Below, piece by piece: positions 11,078 through 19,533 of a stretch of DNA of 40,938 nucleotides. A model generated the notes under the pieces. The model was not told the origin of the DNA and did no database searches. It saw only the letters and a program-made list of their open reading frames with translations. A program made the position numbers and the translations under genes. The stretch's first letter is position 1, and the number at the start of each line of letters is the position of its first letter. The DNA comes from Myxococcales bacterium (GTDB lineage: Bacteria; Myxococcota_A; Polyangia; GCA-2747355), in contig JAGQIK010000039.1 in assembly GCA_020431405.1 (NCBI GenBank), positions 1-40,938 of the forward strand. The letters are read 5' to 3'.

Positions 11078-12466
11078 TTATCGCTTCGAGCTGACGGCCT
11101 GTTCGAATCGTTGGTCGAGCTGCACGTAGCGCTGTGCGAGCGCGCGCACGAAGGGGCCGAGCCAGTTGTTGAGCACGACGCCCTCGTTGAGCGTGTCGGC
11201 GTCGACGACGGCGACCGTGACCTCGTCGACGGCCTCGACGGTGGCCGTGCGCGGCTTGGAGGCGAGCACCGCGGTCTCGCCGAAGACGTCGCCTTGCGAG
11301 AGGATGCCGAGCTCGATGCGCTCGCCGCCCACCTCCTTCCAGGCGCGGCAGGTGCCGAACTTGATCATGTACGCTTCGTCGCCGACGTCGCCTTGCTTGA
11401 CGACGATGCCGCCGGGCGGATAGGTGCGCAGCGGCAGATCGATGGCGCCGCGCTGGTAGTTGAGCAGGTCTTGTTTGAGCGCTTCGGCGCTCTGATAGCG
11501 CTCCTCGGGGTCATACGCCATCGCGCGCTCGGCGATGGCGCCGAGCCGCTGCGGCAGCGGGTGCGCGAGCTCCATCTCTTCGACCGGCGTGAACTTGGCA
11601 GCCTGCGCTCTGAGGACGCGCTCGCGCAGGTCGTCGCCGGCGAACGGCGCGCGGCCGGTGATCACGTGATAGAGCACCGCGCCGAGGGTGAAGACGTCGC
11701 TGCGTTCGTCGACCAAGTGGTTTTGCGCCTTGGCCTGCTCGGGCGGCATGTAGCTGATCGAGCCGGCGACCATGCCCTCCTCGTCGAGCTCGACGTTGTC
11801 GCGGTCGCGCGTGGTCGCGATGGGCCGCCGCGCGCGGCCGCTGCTGCCGCCGCTGTTGCGCGCGTTGATGATGCGCGCCAGCCCCCAGTCCATCACGTAG
11901 ACCTGGCCGTAGCTGCCGATCATGATGTTGGCTGGCTTGAGGTCGCGGTGCACCACGCCGCGACTGTGCGCGAACGAGATCGCGTCGCAGACCTTGACCA
12001 GCACGTCGAGGTAGGGCGCGACCATCTGCACCGAGCGCGGCCCGACGTCGCGAAAGAGCCAGCTCTCGAGCGTCTCGCCGACCACCAGCTTCATCGTGAA
12101 GTACAGCGCGCCGGCGTCGTCGACACCGAGCTCGTGCACTGGGACGATGTTGGGGTGGTCGAGCTGTCCGCCGATCTGTGCCTCTTCGAGGAAGCGCAGC
12201 CGGAACGACCCCTGCCGCGCGAGCTCCGGTGCGAGCACCTTCATCGCCGAGTGACGCAGCAGGTTGCGGTCGACCACGTGGTAGACAGTCGCCATCCCGC
12301 CACGGCCGATCTCGCCGCGGCTCTCGAAACGCTCGAGCAGGTCCGCCTTGGGACCCTCGCCATCCACCCGCGCCCGCGTCTCGCCCGATGTTGGCTGAAC
12401 GTGTGGCTGCGCAGCGTTGCCGCTGCCGCCGAAGAGCCAGCCCAAGATCCCGCGTTCTCGTTTCAT
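11078..12466 (-). CDS. Serine/threonine protein kinase with C-terminal cyclic-nucleotide-binding domain
   Basis: The start is ATG 12466, since an in-frame extension would overlap the divergent promoter. A Hanks-type kinase domain covers about residues 48-325: Gly-loop GRGGMATVYH, Lys in SAMKVL, catalytic HRDLKPANIM, metal-binding DWGLA (the DFG variant common in bacterial kinases) and PPEQA. A cNMP-binding domain follows (about 340-440), with the phosphate-binding cassette FGETAVLASKPRTATV including its Arg. No membrane helix is visible, so it is cytoplasmic and differs from PASTA kinases. The fusion suggests kinase activity gated by cAMP, cGMP or another nucleotide (inference). The C-terminal part of the activation segment is Ser/Arg-rich and may be an autophosphorylation site. 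A TAGACT box lies 7 nt upstream of the ATG. Confidence 0.93.
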   Translation of the reverse strand: MKRERGILGWLFGGSGNAAQPHVQPTSGETRARVDGEGPKADLLERFESRGEIGRGGMATVYHVVDRNLLRHSAMKVLAPELARQGSFRLRFLEEAQIGGQLDHPNIVPVHELGVDDAGALYFTMKLVVGETLESWLFRDVGPRSVQMVAPYLDVLVKVCDAISFAHSRGVVHRDLKPANIMIGSYGQVYVMDWGLARIINARNSGGSSGRARRPIATTRDRDNVELDEEGMVAGSISYMPPEQAKAQNHLVDERSDVFTLGAVLYHVITGRAPFAGDDLRERVLRAQAAKFTPVEEMELAHPLPQRLGAIAERAMAYDPEERYQSAEALKQDLLNYQRGAIDLPLRTYPPGGIVVKQGDVGDEAYMIKFGTCRAWKEVGGERIELGILSQGDVFGETAVLASKPRTATVEAVDEVTVAVVDADTLNEGVVLNNWLGPFVRALAQRYVQLDQRFEQAVSSKR

Positions 12467-12473
12467 GGCGGGC

Positions 12474-12479
12474 AGTCTA
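12474..12479 (-). promoter_or_regulatory. -10 box TAGACT of the kinase gene
   Basis: TAGACT on the minus strand lies 7 nt before the ATG at 12466. No Shine-Dalgarno is visible, consistent with a leaderless mRNA. Confidence 0.5.
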
Positions 12480-12543
12480 GCGCGTGTACGCTCGACCGGA
12501 GGCGCAGATGGTGCCCGTGGTGCTGCGGGCGCCACGCGCGCGC

Positions 12544-12549
12544 TATGAT
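12544..12549 (+). promoter_or_regulatory. -10 box TATGAT of the lipoprotein gene at 12559
   Basis: TATGAT (five of six bases of TATAAT) lies 9 nt before the ATG at 12559 with no Shine-Dalgarno. It faces away from the kinase -10 box, so the two divergent starts share about 90 bp. Confidence 0.5.
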
Positions 12550-12558
12550 GCTGCGGTG

Positions 12559-13263
12559 ATGGCGACGGTGACGGCGAGATCGCGTCTGCGTGCTGGGCGG
12601 CTGGCCTTGTGGCTCGCCGCCGCGCTCGCCGTCGCCGCCTGCGGCGGGCGCCGCGTCGGCTCGGATGCCGCCGAGGCTGGTGGGCAAGACCAGACGACGC
12701 GCGACATGGCGCAGCCGGACGACGCCACGCGTGACGCGCCCGCCAGCGACCGAGCGGTCCCGGATGCGGGACCGTTCTGCAACGTCGCGCCGAGGGCCGC
12801 TATCGGCGGACAGGACGTCGCCGTGCTCGACGTGCAGAGCGGCGGCGAGACGCAGCACAGCTGCTGCAACGACCTCGGCTGGGTCGCGGTGCGTCTACCC
12901 GAAGCGAACGGCCAGCGCGGCTATCTGATGCTCACGGTGCTGGTGTTCTTCGGCGGCTCGACGCCCACGCCGCCGCTCAGCGTCGACCTCGCCCAGCTGC
13001 CCGCAGGCTGGGGCCTCAAGCTCGAACGCTACATCTGTCCTGCGACGTGGACCGAGCCCTATCCTTGCTCGCGCGCGGGTGGTCTCGTCGACTCGCTCGA
13101 CAGCTCGAGCGGTGACACCTTCTCCGGCACGCTGCAGCTCGGCGGCAGCGCCGTCAGCGACCGCTACGCCACGGTGTGCCTCTCCGCCTCCGCCGGCGCC
13201 GGATCGCACCCGCAGCTGTCGAGCGCCCAGCTGTACGTCGACAAGGTCGACCTCTCACGTTAG
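12559..13263 (+). CDS. Lipoprotein of unknown function
   Basis: The start is ATG 12559, giving a signal peptide that ends in AVAAC and a lipidated Cys, followed by an Asp/Ala-rich linker (about 30-72) typical of myxococcal lipoproteins. The remaining 160 residues form a Cys-containing, beta-rich domain (HSCCNDLGW, RYICPATW, PYPCSRAGG, TVCLSASAGAG). I recognise no family. It is 234 residues long. It converges with the next gene so tightly that the stop codons overlap (TAG at 13261-13263 against TAA at 13262-13260), leaving no terminator between them. Confidence 0.8.
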   Translation: MATVTARSRLRAGRLALWLAAALAVAACGGRRVGSDAAEAGGQDQTTRDMAQPDDATRDAPASDRAVPDAGPFCNVAPRAAIGGQDVAVLDVQSGGETQHSCCNDLGWVAVRLPEANGQRGYLMLTVLVFFGGSTPTPPLSVDLAQLPAGWGLKLERYICPATWTEPYPCSRAGGLVDSLDSSSGDTFSGTLQLGGSAVSDRYATVCLSASAGAGSHPQLSSAQLYVDKVDLSR

Positions 13264-14675
13264 CGCGGCGTGAACGTGTTGGTGCGCACCCCGCTCACGC
13301 CAAATAGCTCGTGCGTTCGATAGCCATATTGCGTGTAGGCATCAAAGGCGTGCTTGTTGAGCGACGTGACGATGTTGCCCCAGTGGTAGCGGCGCTCGCC
13401 TTCGCGACCGCCGGTCTCGGCGCCACGCAGGAGGTTGGTCAGCAGGATGCGCGAGACAGCCGCGTAGTTGTTGAACCAGCCGACCTCCGTGTCGTTGACG
13501 ACGTCGGCGTTGGTCCAGCCCGAAGGGTCTGACGCGGTCGCCTTGTTCCGGAAGATCTGCTTGGTGTAGTACTCGTAGGTCCAGCACGCGCTCATGAAGA
13601 AGATCTGGTAGCGGTCCTTGGGGTAGGTCGAGGGTTCGTCGAGCAGGTCCAGTGAGCCATAGAAGGCGTGCCCTGCGTAGATGATGATCTCGTTGTTGTG
13701 GATCAGGCGTGCGAGCACGGCGGGATCGGCGTGAGGTTTTGCTAGGTCGTCGGGGCCGATGACGTTGACGGTTTCGGTCAAGCTCGCGCGCGTCCGCACG
13801 AAGCGTTCGCCCATGGCGCTGGCGTCATCCGCGGTGCCGCTGATGGCGAACCCGCGCGCGAGCAACGTCTCGCGAAACGCTCGCCACGCGCGCAGCCCCG
13901 CGTCGTGTGCCGAGACGCTGCCATCGTCGGCCGCGTGTGCGGCGCCGAAGTAGGCGGCGACGTCGATGCGCCCGTCCGCTGCGAGGCGATCGTATTCGGG
14001 ATAGGCGGTCTTCTTGGGCAACGTCGCGCGGATGCTGAACGCACCGCGAGTCAACGGGACGCGCTGCGCGCACGCCTGCTTCTTCGAATCGAAGTAGTAG
14101 AAGTAGTTCTCTTCGGTGAGGTCGTCGAGCGTCTTGTAGTTGCTCGCGCAGAGGGCGCCGGCGCGCGCGAAGACCTCGCGCGGATCAGCCGGCGCGTCGA
14201 AGCGAACGAGCTGGCCGGTGAGCTCGTCCGCCGAGCGGACACCTCCGGCCTCGAGGTCGGCCTTGGTGACGATCGTCTCGATCGCGATCTTGTAGACGAA
14301 TACGATCTTTCCGCCCTCGCGGCGCGGCGCCAGCACGTCGGCGTTGGCTGCGGTCAGATTGAGGTGCAGCCCGTAGGCCTTGAGCCCGTTTTTGGCGTAG
14401 CGCAGCTGCAGCTGCACGAGCGTGTCGCGAAACTCGGCGTCGTCGAGCGCGCGGCGACCGCTCGCGTCATCGGCAAGCTCGATCCGCCCGGCGATGGCAC
14501 CGTCGAGCTCGACAGCCACGTTGCTGTAGTAGCCGGTGTCTTGCTTGCCGCGCGCTTCGGGCGCGACGAGGTCTGACAGCTCGCCGGCAACGCCCGCGCC
14601 GGGCGGGCCGGCGGTGCCTTGGCCAGCCCCGCAGCTCGCCAACATCATCGTCATCACGATCAATCGCGTCCGCAT
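13260..14675 (-). CDS. Lipoprotein with a possible clan CD (caspase/gingipain-like) His-Cys pair
   Basis: The start is ATG 14675, preceded by GGAGGAG. The lipobox is MLASC (Cys15), then a Gly/Ala linker. The protein has 471 residues. The C-terminal half contains IIIYAGHAFYGS (His336) and YQIFFMSACWTYEYY (Cys364). Each follows a hydrophobic strand, the arrangement seen in caspase-, gingipain- and CHAT-type cysteine proteases. The His is followed by Ala instead of the usual Gly and the spacing (28 residues) is short, so protease activity is only a possibility. The N-terminal half (about 60-210) is beta-rich and unrecognised. It would be a periplasmic or surface lipoprotein. Confidence 0.7.
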   Translation of the reverse strand: MRTRLIVMTMMLASCGAGQGTAGPPGAGVAGELSDLVAPEARGKQDTGYYSNVAVELDGAIAGRIELADDASGRRALDDAEFRDTLVQLQLRYAKNGLKAYGLHLNLTAANADVLAPRREGGKIVFVYKIAIETIVTKADLEAGGVRSADELTGQLVRFDAPADPREVFARAGALCASNYKTLDDLTEENYFYYFDSKKQACAQRVPLTRGAFSIRATLPKKTAYPEYDRLAADGRIDVAAYFGAAHAADDGSVSAHDAGLRAWRAFRETLLARGFAISGTADDASAMGERFVRTRASLTETVNVIGPDDLAKPHADPAVLARLIHNNEIIIYAGHAFYGSLDLLDEPSTYPKDRYQIFFMSACWTYEYYTKQIFRNKATASDPSGWTNADVVNDTEVGWFNNYAAVSRILLTNLLRGAETGGREGERRYHWGNIVTSLNKHAFDAYTQYGYRTHELFGVSGVRTNTFTPR

Positions 14676-14793
14676 GGTTGCTCCTCCGATTCTCCTGAGC
14701 TCTGTTGGGAGGAGCCAACCGGCCTGCCCGAAGTCGCACGTCGCGACCCCGTTTTTCTTCAAGCAGCGGAAATGACACGCGCCATCTAGCGCG

Positions 14794-15549
14794 CTAGCGC
14801 GGCTGCGGCGCGAGCTGTGCCGCGATGCGGTCCTGCACCGAGCTGCTGTCGAGGATCGAGTTGTGCTCGGCGAAGATCACCGTGTGGTGGCGGCAGCTGG
14901 CGCAGGACCAGTGCGCGTTCCACCAGGGGAAGACGACCACATCGAAGGTGGCGGCGAACATCCAGGTGGTCGGCTGCGCGCCGCGGTTGAGCCAGCGCAG
15001 GTGGCTCGATCCGGGCGCGACCTGATCGCGCACGGGCGCAGCGAGCAGCCACCACCAGCCGGTGCCGCGATTGGGCGAGGCGATGGTGAAGACCTGACCG
15101 AGCGTCGTGCGCACGCCGTCGCCGAGGTCGCAGCGCTTGGCCTGCTCGCCGCAGTACGTCTTGACGAAGGTGCGCGCCACCATGCCGCCGAGCGAGTGAC
15201 CGACGAGCTCGATGCGCGCCGGTGCACGCGCGCGCAGGTCGTCGCGCAGGCGCTCGGCGTTGCGCTCGAGGCGCTCGTGGGTGACGCCGCTGTAGTCGAA
15301 GCGCACGATGCGTTCGGCCTCGACGCCGCGCGCGACCAGCGCACGTTCGAGCCCGACCATGCCGCCGGCGTCGCCGCCGTAGCCGTGGATCAGGACGACC
15401 AGCGAACGGCGGTGCGACGTCGCGGCGCGCGTGCCGTCGTCGTCGTCACCTGCAGTCGTGCTGCCGACGACGCCCGCGTCGCAGGCGCACGCCATCACCG
15501 CCGTCGAGGCGACGATTAGCGCCGCCACGGCCCGCTTCAGCTCGTGCAT
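14794..15549 (-). CDS. Alpha/beta-hydrolase (lipase/esterase-like) lipoprotein
   Basis: A 251-residue protein with a signal peptide and lipobox-like VMAC (Cys21), then an Asp-rich linker. The oxyanion strand VVLIHGYGG (His55-Gly56) and nucleophile elbow ELVGHSLGGMV (Ser119) are typical of triacylglycerol lipases and PGAP1-like esterases. The catalytic His is probably in the late AEHNSILDS. Four Cys residues (YCGEQAKRC, SCASC) may form disulphides. It would cleave an ester bond in the periplasm or outside the cell, with unknown substrate. GGAGA lies upstream of the ATG. The gene lies 118 bp upstream of the preceding minus-strand lipoprotein gene. Confidence 0.85.
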   Translation of the reverse strand: MHELKRAVAALIVASTAVMACACDAGVVGSTTAGDDDDGTRAATSHRRSLVVLIHGYGGDAGGMVGLERALVARGVEAERIVRFDYSGVTHERLERNAERLRDDLRARAPARIELVGHSLGGMVARTFVKTYCGEQAKRCDLGDGVRTTLGQVFTIASPNRGTGWWWLLAAPVRDQVAPGSSHLRWLNRGAQPTTWMFAATFDVVVFPWWNAHWSCASCRHHTVIFAEHNSILDSSSVQDRIAAQLAPQPR

Positions 15550-15717
15550 ATTGTCTCCAGCCCCGGCAAAGGCGACGACGAAGCACGCGCGGTGCCAGGA
15601 GGGCTGCCTGCGTGGTTTCAGGCACTTATGCCAGCCAGTTGGAGACAGTAGACCTGACCGGCGACGACATGGCTATGCCCGCTGGCCCCAGCGCGCGCAG
15701 CAACGCCACCAGCTGAG

Positions 15718-15746
15718 TTGAAGGCGCTCGCCTGGCTGCCTAGGAT
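15718..15746 (+). promoter_or_regulatory. Sigma-70-type promoter, TTGAAG-17-TAGGAT
   Basis: -35 TTGAAG at 15718-15723, a 17-bp spacer and -10 TAGGAT at 15741-15746. The ATG of the amidohydrolase is only 8 nt further, so the predicted transcript starts at or next to the start codon. Confidence 0.6.
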
Positions 15747-15754
15747 CGCAGCCG

Positions 15755-16858
15755 ATGGAAAGCAAGCTCCGCATCAACGCGCACTCGCACCTTCTGCCTT
15801 ACCCGGACGAGATCCCGCAGTACATGAAGGACAAGGAGATCTTCTGGGTCGACGACGCGCGCAAGTACATGCTGCAGCGAAACTGGAAGCGTCCCGTCAC
15901 CGACTCCAGCTTCTTTCTCAAGGAGAAGCTCGAGTGGATGGAGCGCTTCAAGATCGACCACGCCGTAGTGCTCAATCTCTCGCAGCTGTATGGCAACGGG
16001 CTGCGCTTGGAAGAGATGAAGCAGGCGCTGCGCTTCCAGAACGACTTCAACGCGCGCGTACAGCAGCAACACCCGAGCAAGTTCACCTGCGGCTTCGTGG
16101 TTCATCCGGGCTTCATCCGCGGCGCGCAGTGGGAGATCGAACGCTGCGTCGAGCAGCTCGGCATGCGATTGCTCTGTCTGCCGACGCACTTCATGGACAC
16201 GATCGGATCGTGGCGCTCGATCTTCGACGAAGAGAACGAGCCGATCTTCGAGATGGCCAACAACTACAACCTGGCCGTCGAGCTGCACCCCTACGACGGT
16301 GAGAAGTTCATCCTGCTGGAGAACTCCGCCTGGCGCTTCCATCTGATCTGGATGCTGGCGCAGTGCGCGGACGCCTATCACTTCTATACGCTCAAGGGCT
16401 ACCAGGAGAAGTTCCCTGGCATGCGCGTCTGCTTCGCGCACGGCGCCCAGCTCGCGCAGATCAACCTCGGGCGACGCATCCAGGGCTTCGATGGCCGCCC
16501 CGATCTCTTCGAGGGCATGAAGCACCCGCGCGCCGCGGTGGGCCACCCCAACATCTTCTTCGACACGCTGGTACATGACACCGGCTCGCTGAAGCTGCTG
16601 GTCGACAACCAGGGCGCCGCGCAAGTGGTGCTCGGTCTCGATGATCCCTATCCCCTCGGCGAGATGGAGAGCGAGCCCCAGTCGTCCTACCCCGGCAAGA
16701 TCCTCGACCTCGCCATCGAGCGCGACATCATCGATCAGGCCGAGTACGACGCCATGTGGAGCGACAACACCGTGCGCTGGCTGTGCGGCGACGACGCGGC
16801 CGCGCAGCAGGCGTTCGTGCAGAGAATCCGCGGCGACGAACACGTCGCGGCGACGTAG
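15755..16858 (+). CDS. Amidohydrolase family protein, ACMSD-like
   Basis: A 367-residue metal-dependent TIM-barrel protein. The N-terminal INAHSHLLP supplies the H-x-H metal ligands. VELHPYDG, RVCFAHGAQL and the late LGLDDPYPLGE give the further His and Asp expected in the amidohydrolase-2/ACMSD subfamily, which decarboxylates or hydrolyses cyclic or aromatic acids using a single Zn. The family runs about 300-370 residues, so this one is full length. The start is supported by a promoter whose -10 ends 8 nt upstream, with no ribosome-binding site. It stands alone, so context does not name the substrate. A role in aromatic or tryptophan-derived acid breakdown is an inference from the family. 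Confidence 0.87.
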   Translation: MESKLRINAHSHLLPYPDEIPQYMKDKEIFWVDDARKYMLQRNWKRPVTDSSFFLKEKLEWMERFKIDHAVVLNLSQLYGNGLRLEEMKQALRFQNDFNARVQQQHPSKFTCGFVVHPGFIRGAQWEIERCVEQLGMRLLCLPTHFMDTIGSWRSIFDEENEPIFEMANNYNLAVELHPYDGEKFILLENSAWRFHLIWMLAQCADAYHFYTLKGYQEKFPGMRVCFAHGAQLAQINLGRRIQGFDGRPDLFEGMKHPRAAVGHPNIFFDTLVHDTGSLKLLVDNQGAAQVVLGLDDPYPLGEMESEPQSSYPGKILDLAIERDIIDQAEYDAMWSDNTVRWLCGDDAAAQQAFVQRIRGDEHVAAT

Positions 16859-16997
16859 AAGAGTGACACGGTCGACGCGCCTGCCGTCGTCGGACCTGGT
16901 CACGTTGATCCTGATCTCGCCGCCGAGCAGGCCAGTGCGGACGCGCTTTCAGTGCGCTTGCACGCGATCGTTGCGGTTGTGGATGGCATGAAGCCTG

Positions 16998-17028
16998 CTT
17001 CCTTGCGAGCTTGACTACCGCAAGGAAG
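16998..17028 (+). promoter_or_regulatory. Hairpin overlapping the ribosome-binding site of the aldo-keto reductase gene
   Basis: CTTCCTTGCG at 16998-17007 and CGCAAGGAAG at 17019-17028 form a perfect 10-bp stem with an 11-nt loop. Its 3' arm covers the first half of the Shine-Dalgarno AAGGAG (17026-17031). It could hinder translation until opened. Confidence 0.55.
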
Positions 17029-17038
17029 GAGCTTCGCC

Positions 17039-17857
17039 ATGACGCCTGCACTCGATGAAGCCACGCGCGTAGATTTCGGCGAGCGTGTGCTCCCGGTCGT
17101 CAACAAGCGCGTGCATCCGCTCGGCCTGTCGTTCAATCGTGGAATCAGCGCCGAAGGCATCCAGTTCGCGCTCGATCACGGCATCAACTATCTCTTTTGG
17201 AACAGGTTGCGGCGCGGCGAGCAGCTCGAGGTCATCAAGGCAGCGCTCGCGCGAGACCGAGAGCGCTACGTGCTCGCCAGCGGAGGCGTGCTGACCTACT
17301 TCGGCTGCAGCGTTCGACGCAGCGCGGAGAAGATCCTGCGCGTCTTCGATATCGACTACATCGATGTCTTTCAGCTCTTCTGGCTGGGCAGAATGTCCGC
17401 TTGGACGCCGGCGGTGCAGCGCGAGCTGCTGAGGCTGAAGGAGGAAGGCCTCGTGCGTGCGATCGGCGTGTCGATTCACGACCGCAAACGTGCAGCGCGC
17501 CTCGCCGAGGACTCGCCGGTGGACCTGTTGATGATCCGCTACAACGCGGCGCACCCGGGCGCGGAGGCGGACATCTTTCCTAGCTACTCGGTGCGGCGCC
17601 CCGCGACCGTCGCGTACACGGCCACGTCGTGGCGCAAGCTGCTCGCGCGGCCGAGCGGTTGGGATGGTCCGGTGATGACGCCGGAGCAGTGTTACCGCTT
17701 CTGCCTCAGCAACCCGAACATCGACGTCGTGCTGTGCGGCGCGGAGAGTCTCGCTCAAGTCGACGAGAACCTGCGCGCACTGGCAAAGGGGCCGCTCACC
17801 GCGGAGGAGCAAGCCTGGATCCGCCCCTTCGGACGCGCCGTGCACGGCACCGCATGA
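17039..17857 (+). CDS. Aldo-keto reductase fold protein lacking the catalytic tetrad
   Basis: A 272-residue protein with aldo-keto reductase layout: GISAEGIQFALDHGINY, IDYIDVFQLFW, EEGLVRAIGVSIHDR and the C-terminal SNPNIDVVLCGAESLAQVDENL that binds the cofactor region. The tetrad is missing. The Asp of 'GINxxDTA' is replaced in GINYLFWN, no Tyr occupies the 'YG' site, the Lys strand reads VLASGG, and the His of 'iDl.qlH' is Phe (VFQLFWLG). It may bind NAD(P)H or act as a sensor, or use different chemistry. The start follows AAGGAG, which lies partly inside a hairpin. It converges with the antiporter gene. Confidence 0.85.
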   Translation: MTPALDEATRVDFGERVLPVVNKRVHPLGLSFNRGISAEGIQFALDHGINYLFWNRLRRGEQLEVIKAALARDRERYVLASGGVLTYFGCSVRRSAEKILRVFDIDYIDVFQLFWLGRMSAWTPAVQRELLRLKEEGLVRAIGVSIHDRKRAARLAEDSPVDLLMIRYNAAHPGAEADIFPSYSVRRPATVAYTATSWRKLLARPSGWDGPVMTPEQCYRFCLSNPNIDVVLCGAESLAQVDENLRALAKGPLTAEEQAWIRPFGRAVHGTA

Positions 17858-17877
17858 TCGACGTAACGTCGGCGCCG

Positions 17878-19110
17878 TCAGCCGACGATTTCCTGCACGG
17901 GCGACGCGACGCGACGGTCCACTACGCGGCGCAGCGCCAACGGACCGACGAGCTCGAAGAAGGCCACGGCGGCGAGCACCACGGCGCGCAGCAGCGCAGC
18001 CTGCGCGACGAGCTCGGGCCGGCCGCTCGTCGCCGCCACGGCGGTGGCGACATCCACGAGCGAGATCGCCAGCCCCGCTTGCGCGAGCATGCCTAGGCCG
18101 AGCCGCTCGTCGACACGCGCGTGCAGCAGTGCGGCGAGCGGTGTCGAAAGGGCTTTGCCGGCGCCGCGTCCCAGCACGTAGGCGATGGTCAGCGCCAGCG
18201 CGGCGGCGTTGCCCGATGCGGTGAAGAGGTCGAGGTGAAGGTGCGCCCCAGCGAGGGCGAAGAACAGCACCAGGATCGGGTAGTCGAGCCTGGCGAGGCT
18301 AGCCGCGACCTTGTCGCCGCAGTCGCCGCCGAGGTTGGCGAGGGCGGCGCCGTAGATCAGCGTCGCCGCCAGCGGCGCGGTGCCGAGCAGCTGCGCCGCG
18401 CCCCAACAGCCCAGCAGTCCTCCTAGACCGACGAGCAGCTTCTTCTGCTCGGTGCCCGCGAGGCGCAGCGGCACGAGCAGCAGCAGCCCGAAAGCGAGCC
18501 CGACCAGCGCGCCACGGCCGATGTCCAACAGCAGCGCGTACGGCCGGGGCAGCGCGAAGGCAGCGCCGAGCAAACCGACAAAGGCGACGAGGCTGGCCGT
18601 GTTGTCGAGCCCCACCAGCGGCAGGATGCGCGCCTTGATCGCTTCGCCAGCGCCCGCCTCGCGCAGCACCAACAGCGTCGCGGCCGGTGCGGTGGCGATG
18701 GCGACCGCGCCGAAGAGCATCGCCAGCGAGTAGTGCTCGGAGCCGAGCACGACCAGGCACGCGCTGGTGGCGAGCGCGAAGGTGAGCACGATATCGCTGA
18801 TGGCGTGTGCGGCGAGCGCGCCGCCGCCGCTGCGCAGGTTGCTCAGCTTGAGCCGCCGACCCACGGCGAACAGGATCAGCGCTTGCGCCAGCGCGCTGAT
18901 CGGCGCCAGCGAGGTGATCGCCGACGGCGTGAGCAGCAGCGGGCGCAACAGCGCGGGAAGGCGCGTGGGATCGGCGGCGAGCCCGCTCGGTCCGAGCAAC
19001 ACGCCGGCCCCGAGATAGCCGAGCACGCTCGGCACGCGCAGCCGTCGAGCGATTTCGCCGAGCAGCGCCGCGGCCAGCAGGACGACGCCGGCGCAGGTTA
19101 CAAGTTTCAT
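17878..19110 (-). CDS. Cation/proton antiporter, CPA2 (Kef-type) family
   Basis: About 410 residues with some twelve hydrophobic helices covering most of the length. The first helix is followed by RVPSVLGYLGAGVLLGPSG, the signature of CPA2 exchangers (KefB/KefC, GerN, NapA). The exchange-site region reads AIATAPAATLLVLREAGAG, and later VGLDNTASLVAF. No C-terminal RCK/TrkA nucleotide domain is present, so it is the short membrane-only form. It would exchange Na+ or K+ for H+ across the inner membrane. Ion choice cannot be read from the sequence. ATG 19110 is chosen, though a GTG at 19134 in frame would add eight residues. Confidence 0.88.
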   Translation of the reverse strand: MKLVTCAGVVLLAAALLGEIARRLRVPSVLGYLGAGVLLGPSGLAADPTRLPALLRPLLLTPSAITSLAPISALAQALILFAVGRRLKLSNLRSGGGALAAHAISDIVLTFALATSACLVVLGSEHYSLAMLFGAVAIATAPAATLLVLREAGAGEAIKARILPLVGLDNTASLVAFVGLLGAAFALPRPYALLLDIGRGALVGLAFGLLLLVPLRLAGTEQKKLLVGLGGLLGCWGAAQLLGTAPLAATLIYGAALANLGGDCGDKVAASLARLDYPILVLFFALAGAHLHLDLFTASGNAAALALTIAYVLGRGAGKALSTPLAALLHARVDERLGLGMLAQAGLAISLVDVATAVAATSGRPELVAQAALLRAVVLAAVAFFELVGPLALRRVVDRRVASPVQEIVG

Positions 19111-19224
19111 CTCTATCAACTTCCGCGACCGCACGACGCGTAGCGGGCGCGAATCGATCGCGTCCCGAGGCGAATCAAGGCCACGAGCTCGAAGGTTATT
19201 CGGACGGGTTTCGGGTCTGTGGCG

Positions 19225-19533
19225 CTAGCGCGCTGGTGGGCCCCGTAACGACGTCGAGGGGTGGGACTCGAGCGGGAGCTCGGCCACCAAGCGGCCCGGA
19301 AGCCGTCTTCCGCAGCGCCGGCATGGTCGCGTGCTCTGGTCGCGGGCTCGCCGGCGGTCGACGAGGAGGCCGTCGACGGTCTCGCGCAGCGCGAGCTTCT
19401 TGCTGGGCTTGGCTTCGCGCTCGCTGCGCTTCGACTTGGACTCGTCGCGCGAGGTGCGGGCCAGCGTGTCGACCGACGGACCGACGGACGACCAGCAAAG
19501 GCCGAGCGCGACTAAGACGGAGATGAACCGCAC
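19225..19533 (-). CDS. Possible small exported protein with CxxC motif
   Basis: The stretch 19111-19736 holds no well-supported gene. The best candidate is a 102-residue minus-strand frame from GTG 19533, with a hydrophobic N-terminus (VRFISVLVALGLCWSSVG), a Lys/Arg/Ser-rich middle and RPCRRCGRR near the end. Third codon positions are mainly G/C, as in real genes here, but there is no Shine-Dalgarno and no recognised family. Plus-strand frames in the same place look like shadows. Confidence 0.3.
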   Translation of the reverse strand: MRFISVLVALGLCWSSVGPSVDTLARTSRDESKSKRSEREAKPSKKLALRETVDGLLVDRRRARDQSTRPCRRCGRRLPGRLVAELPLESHPSTSLRGPPAR

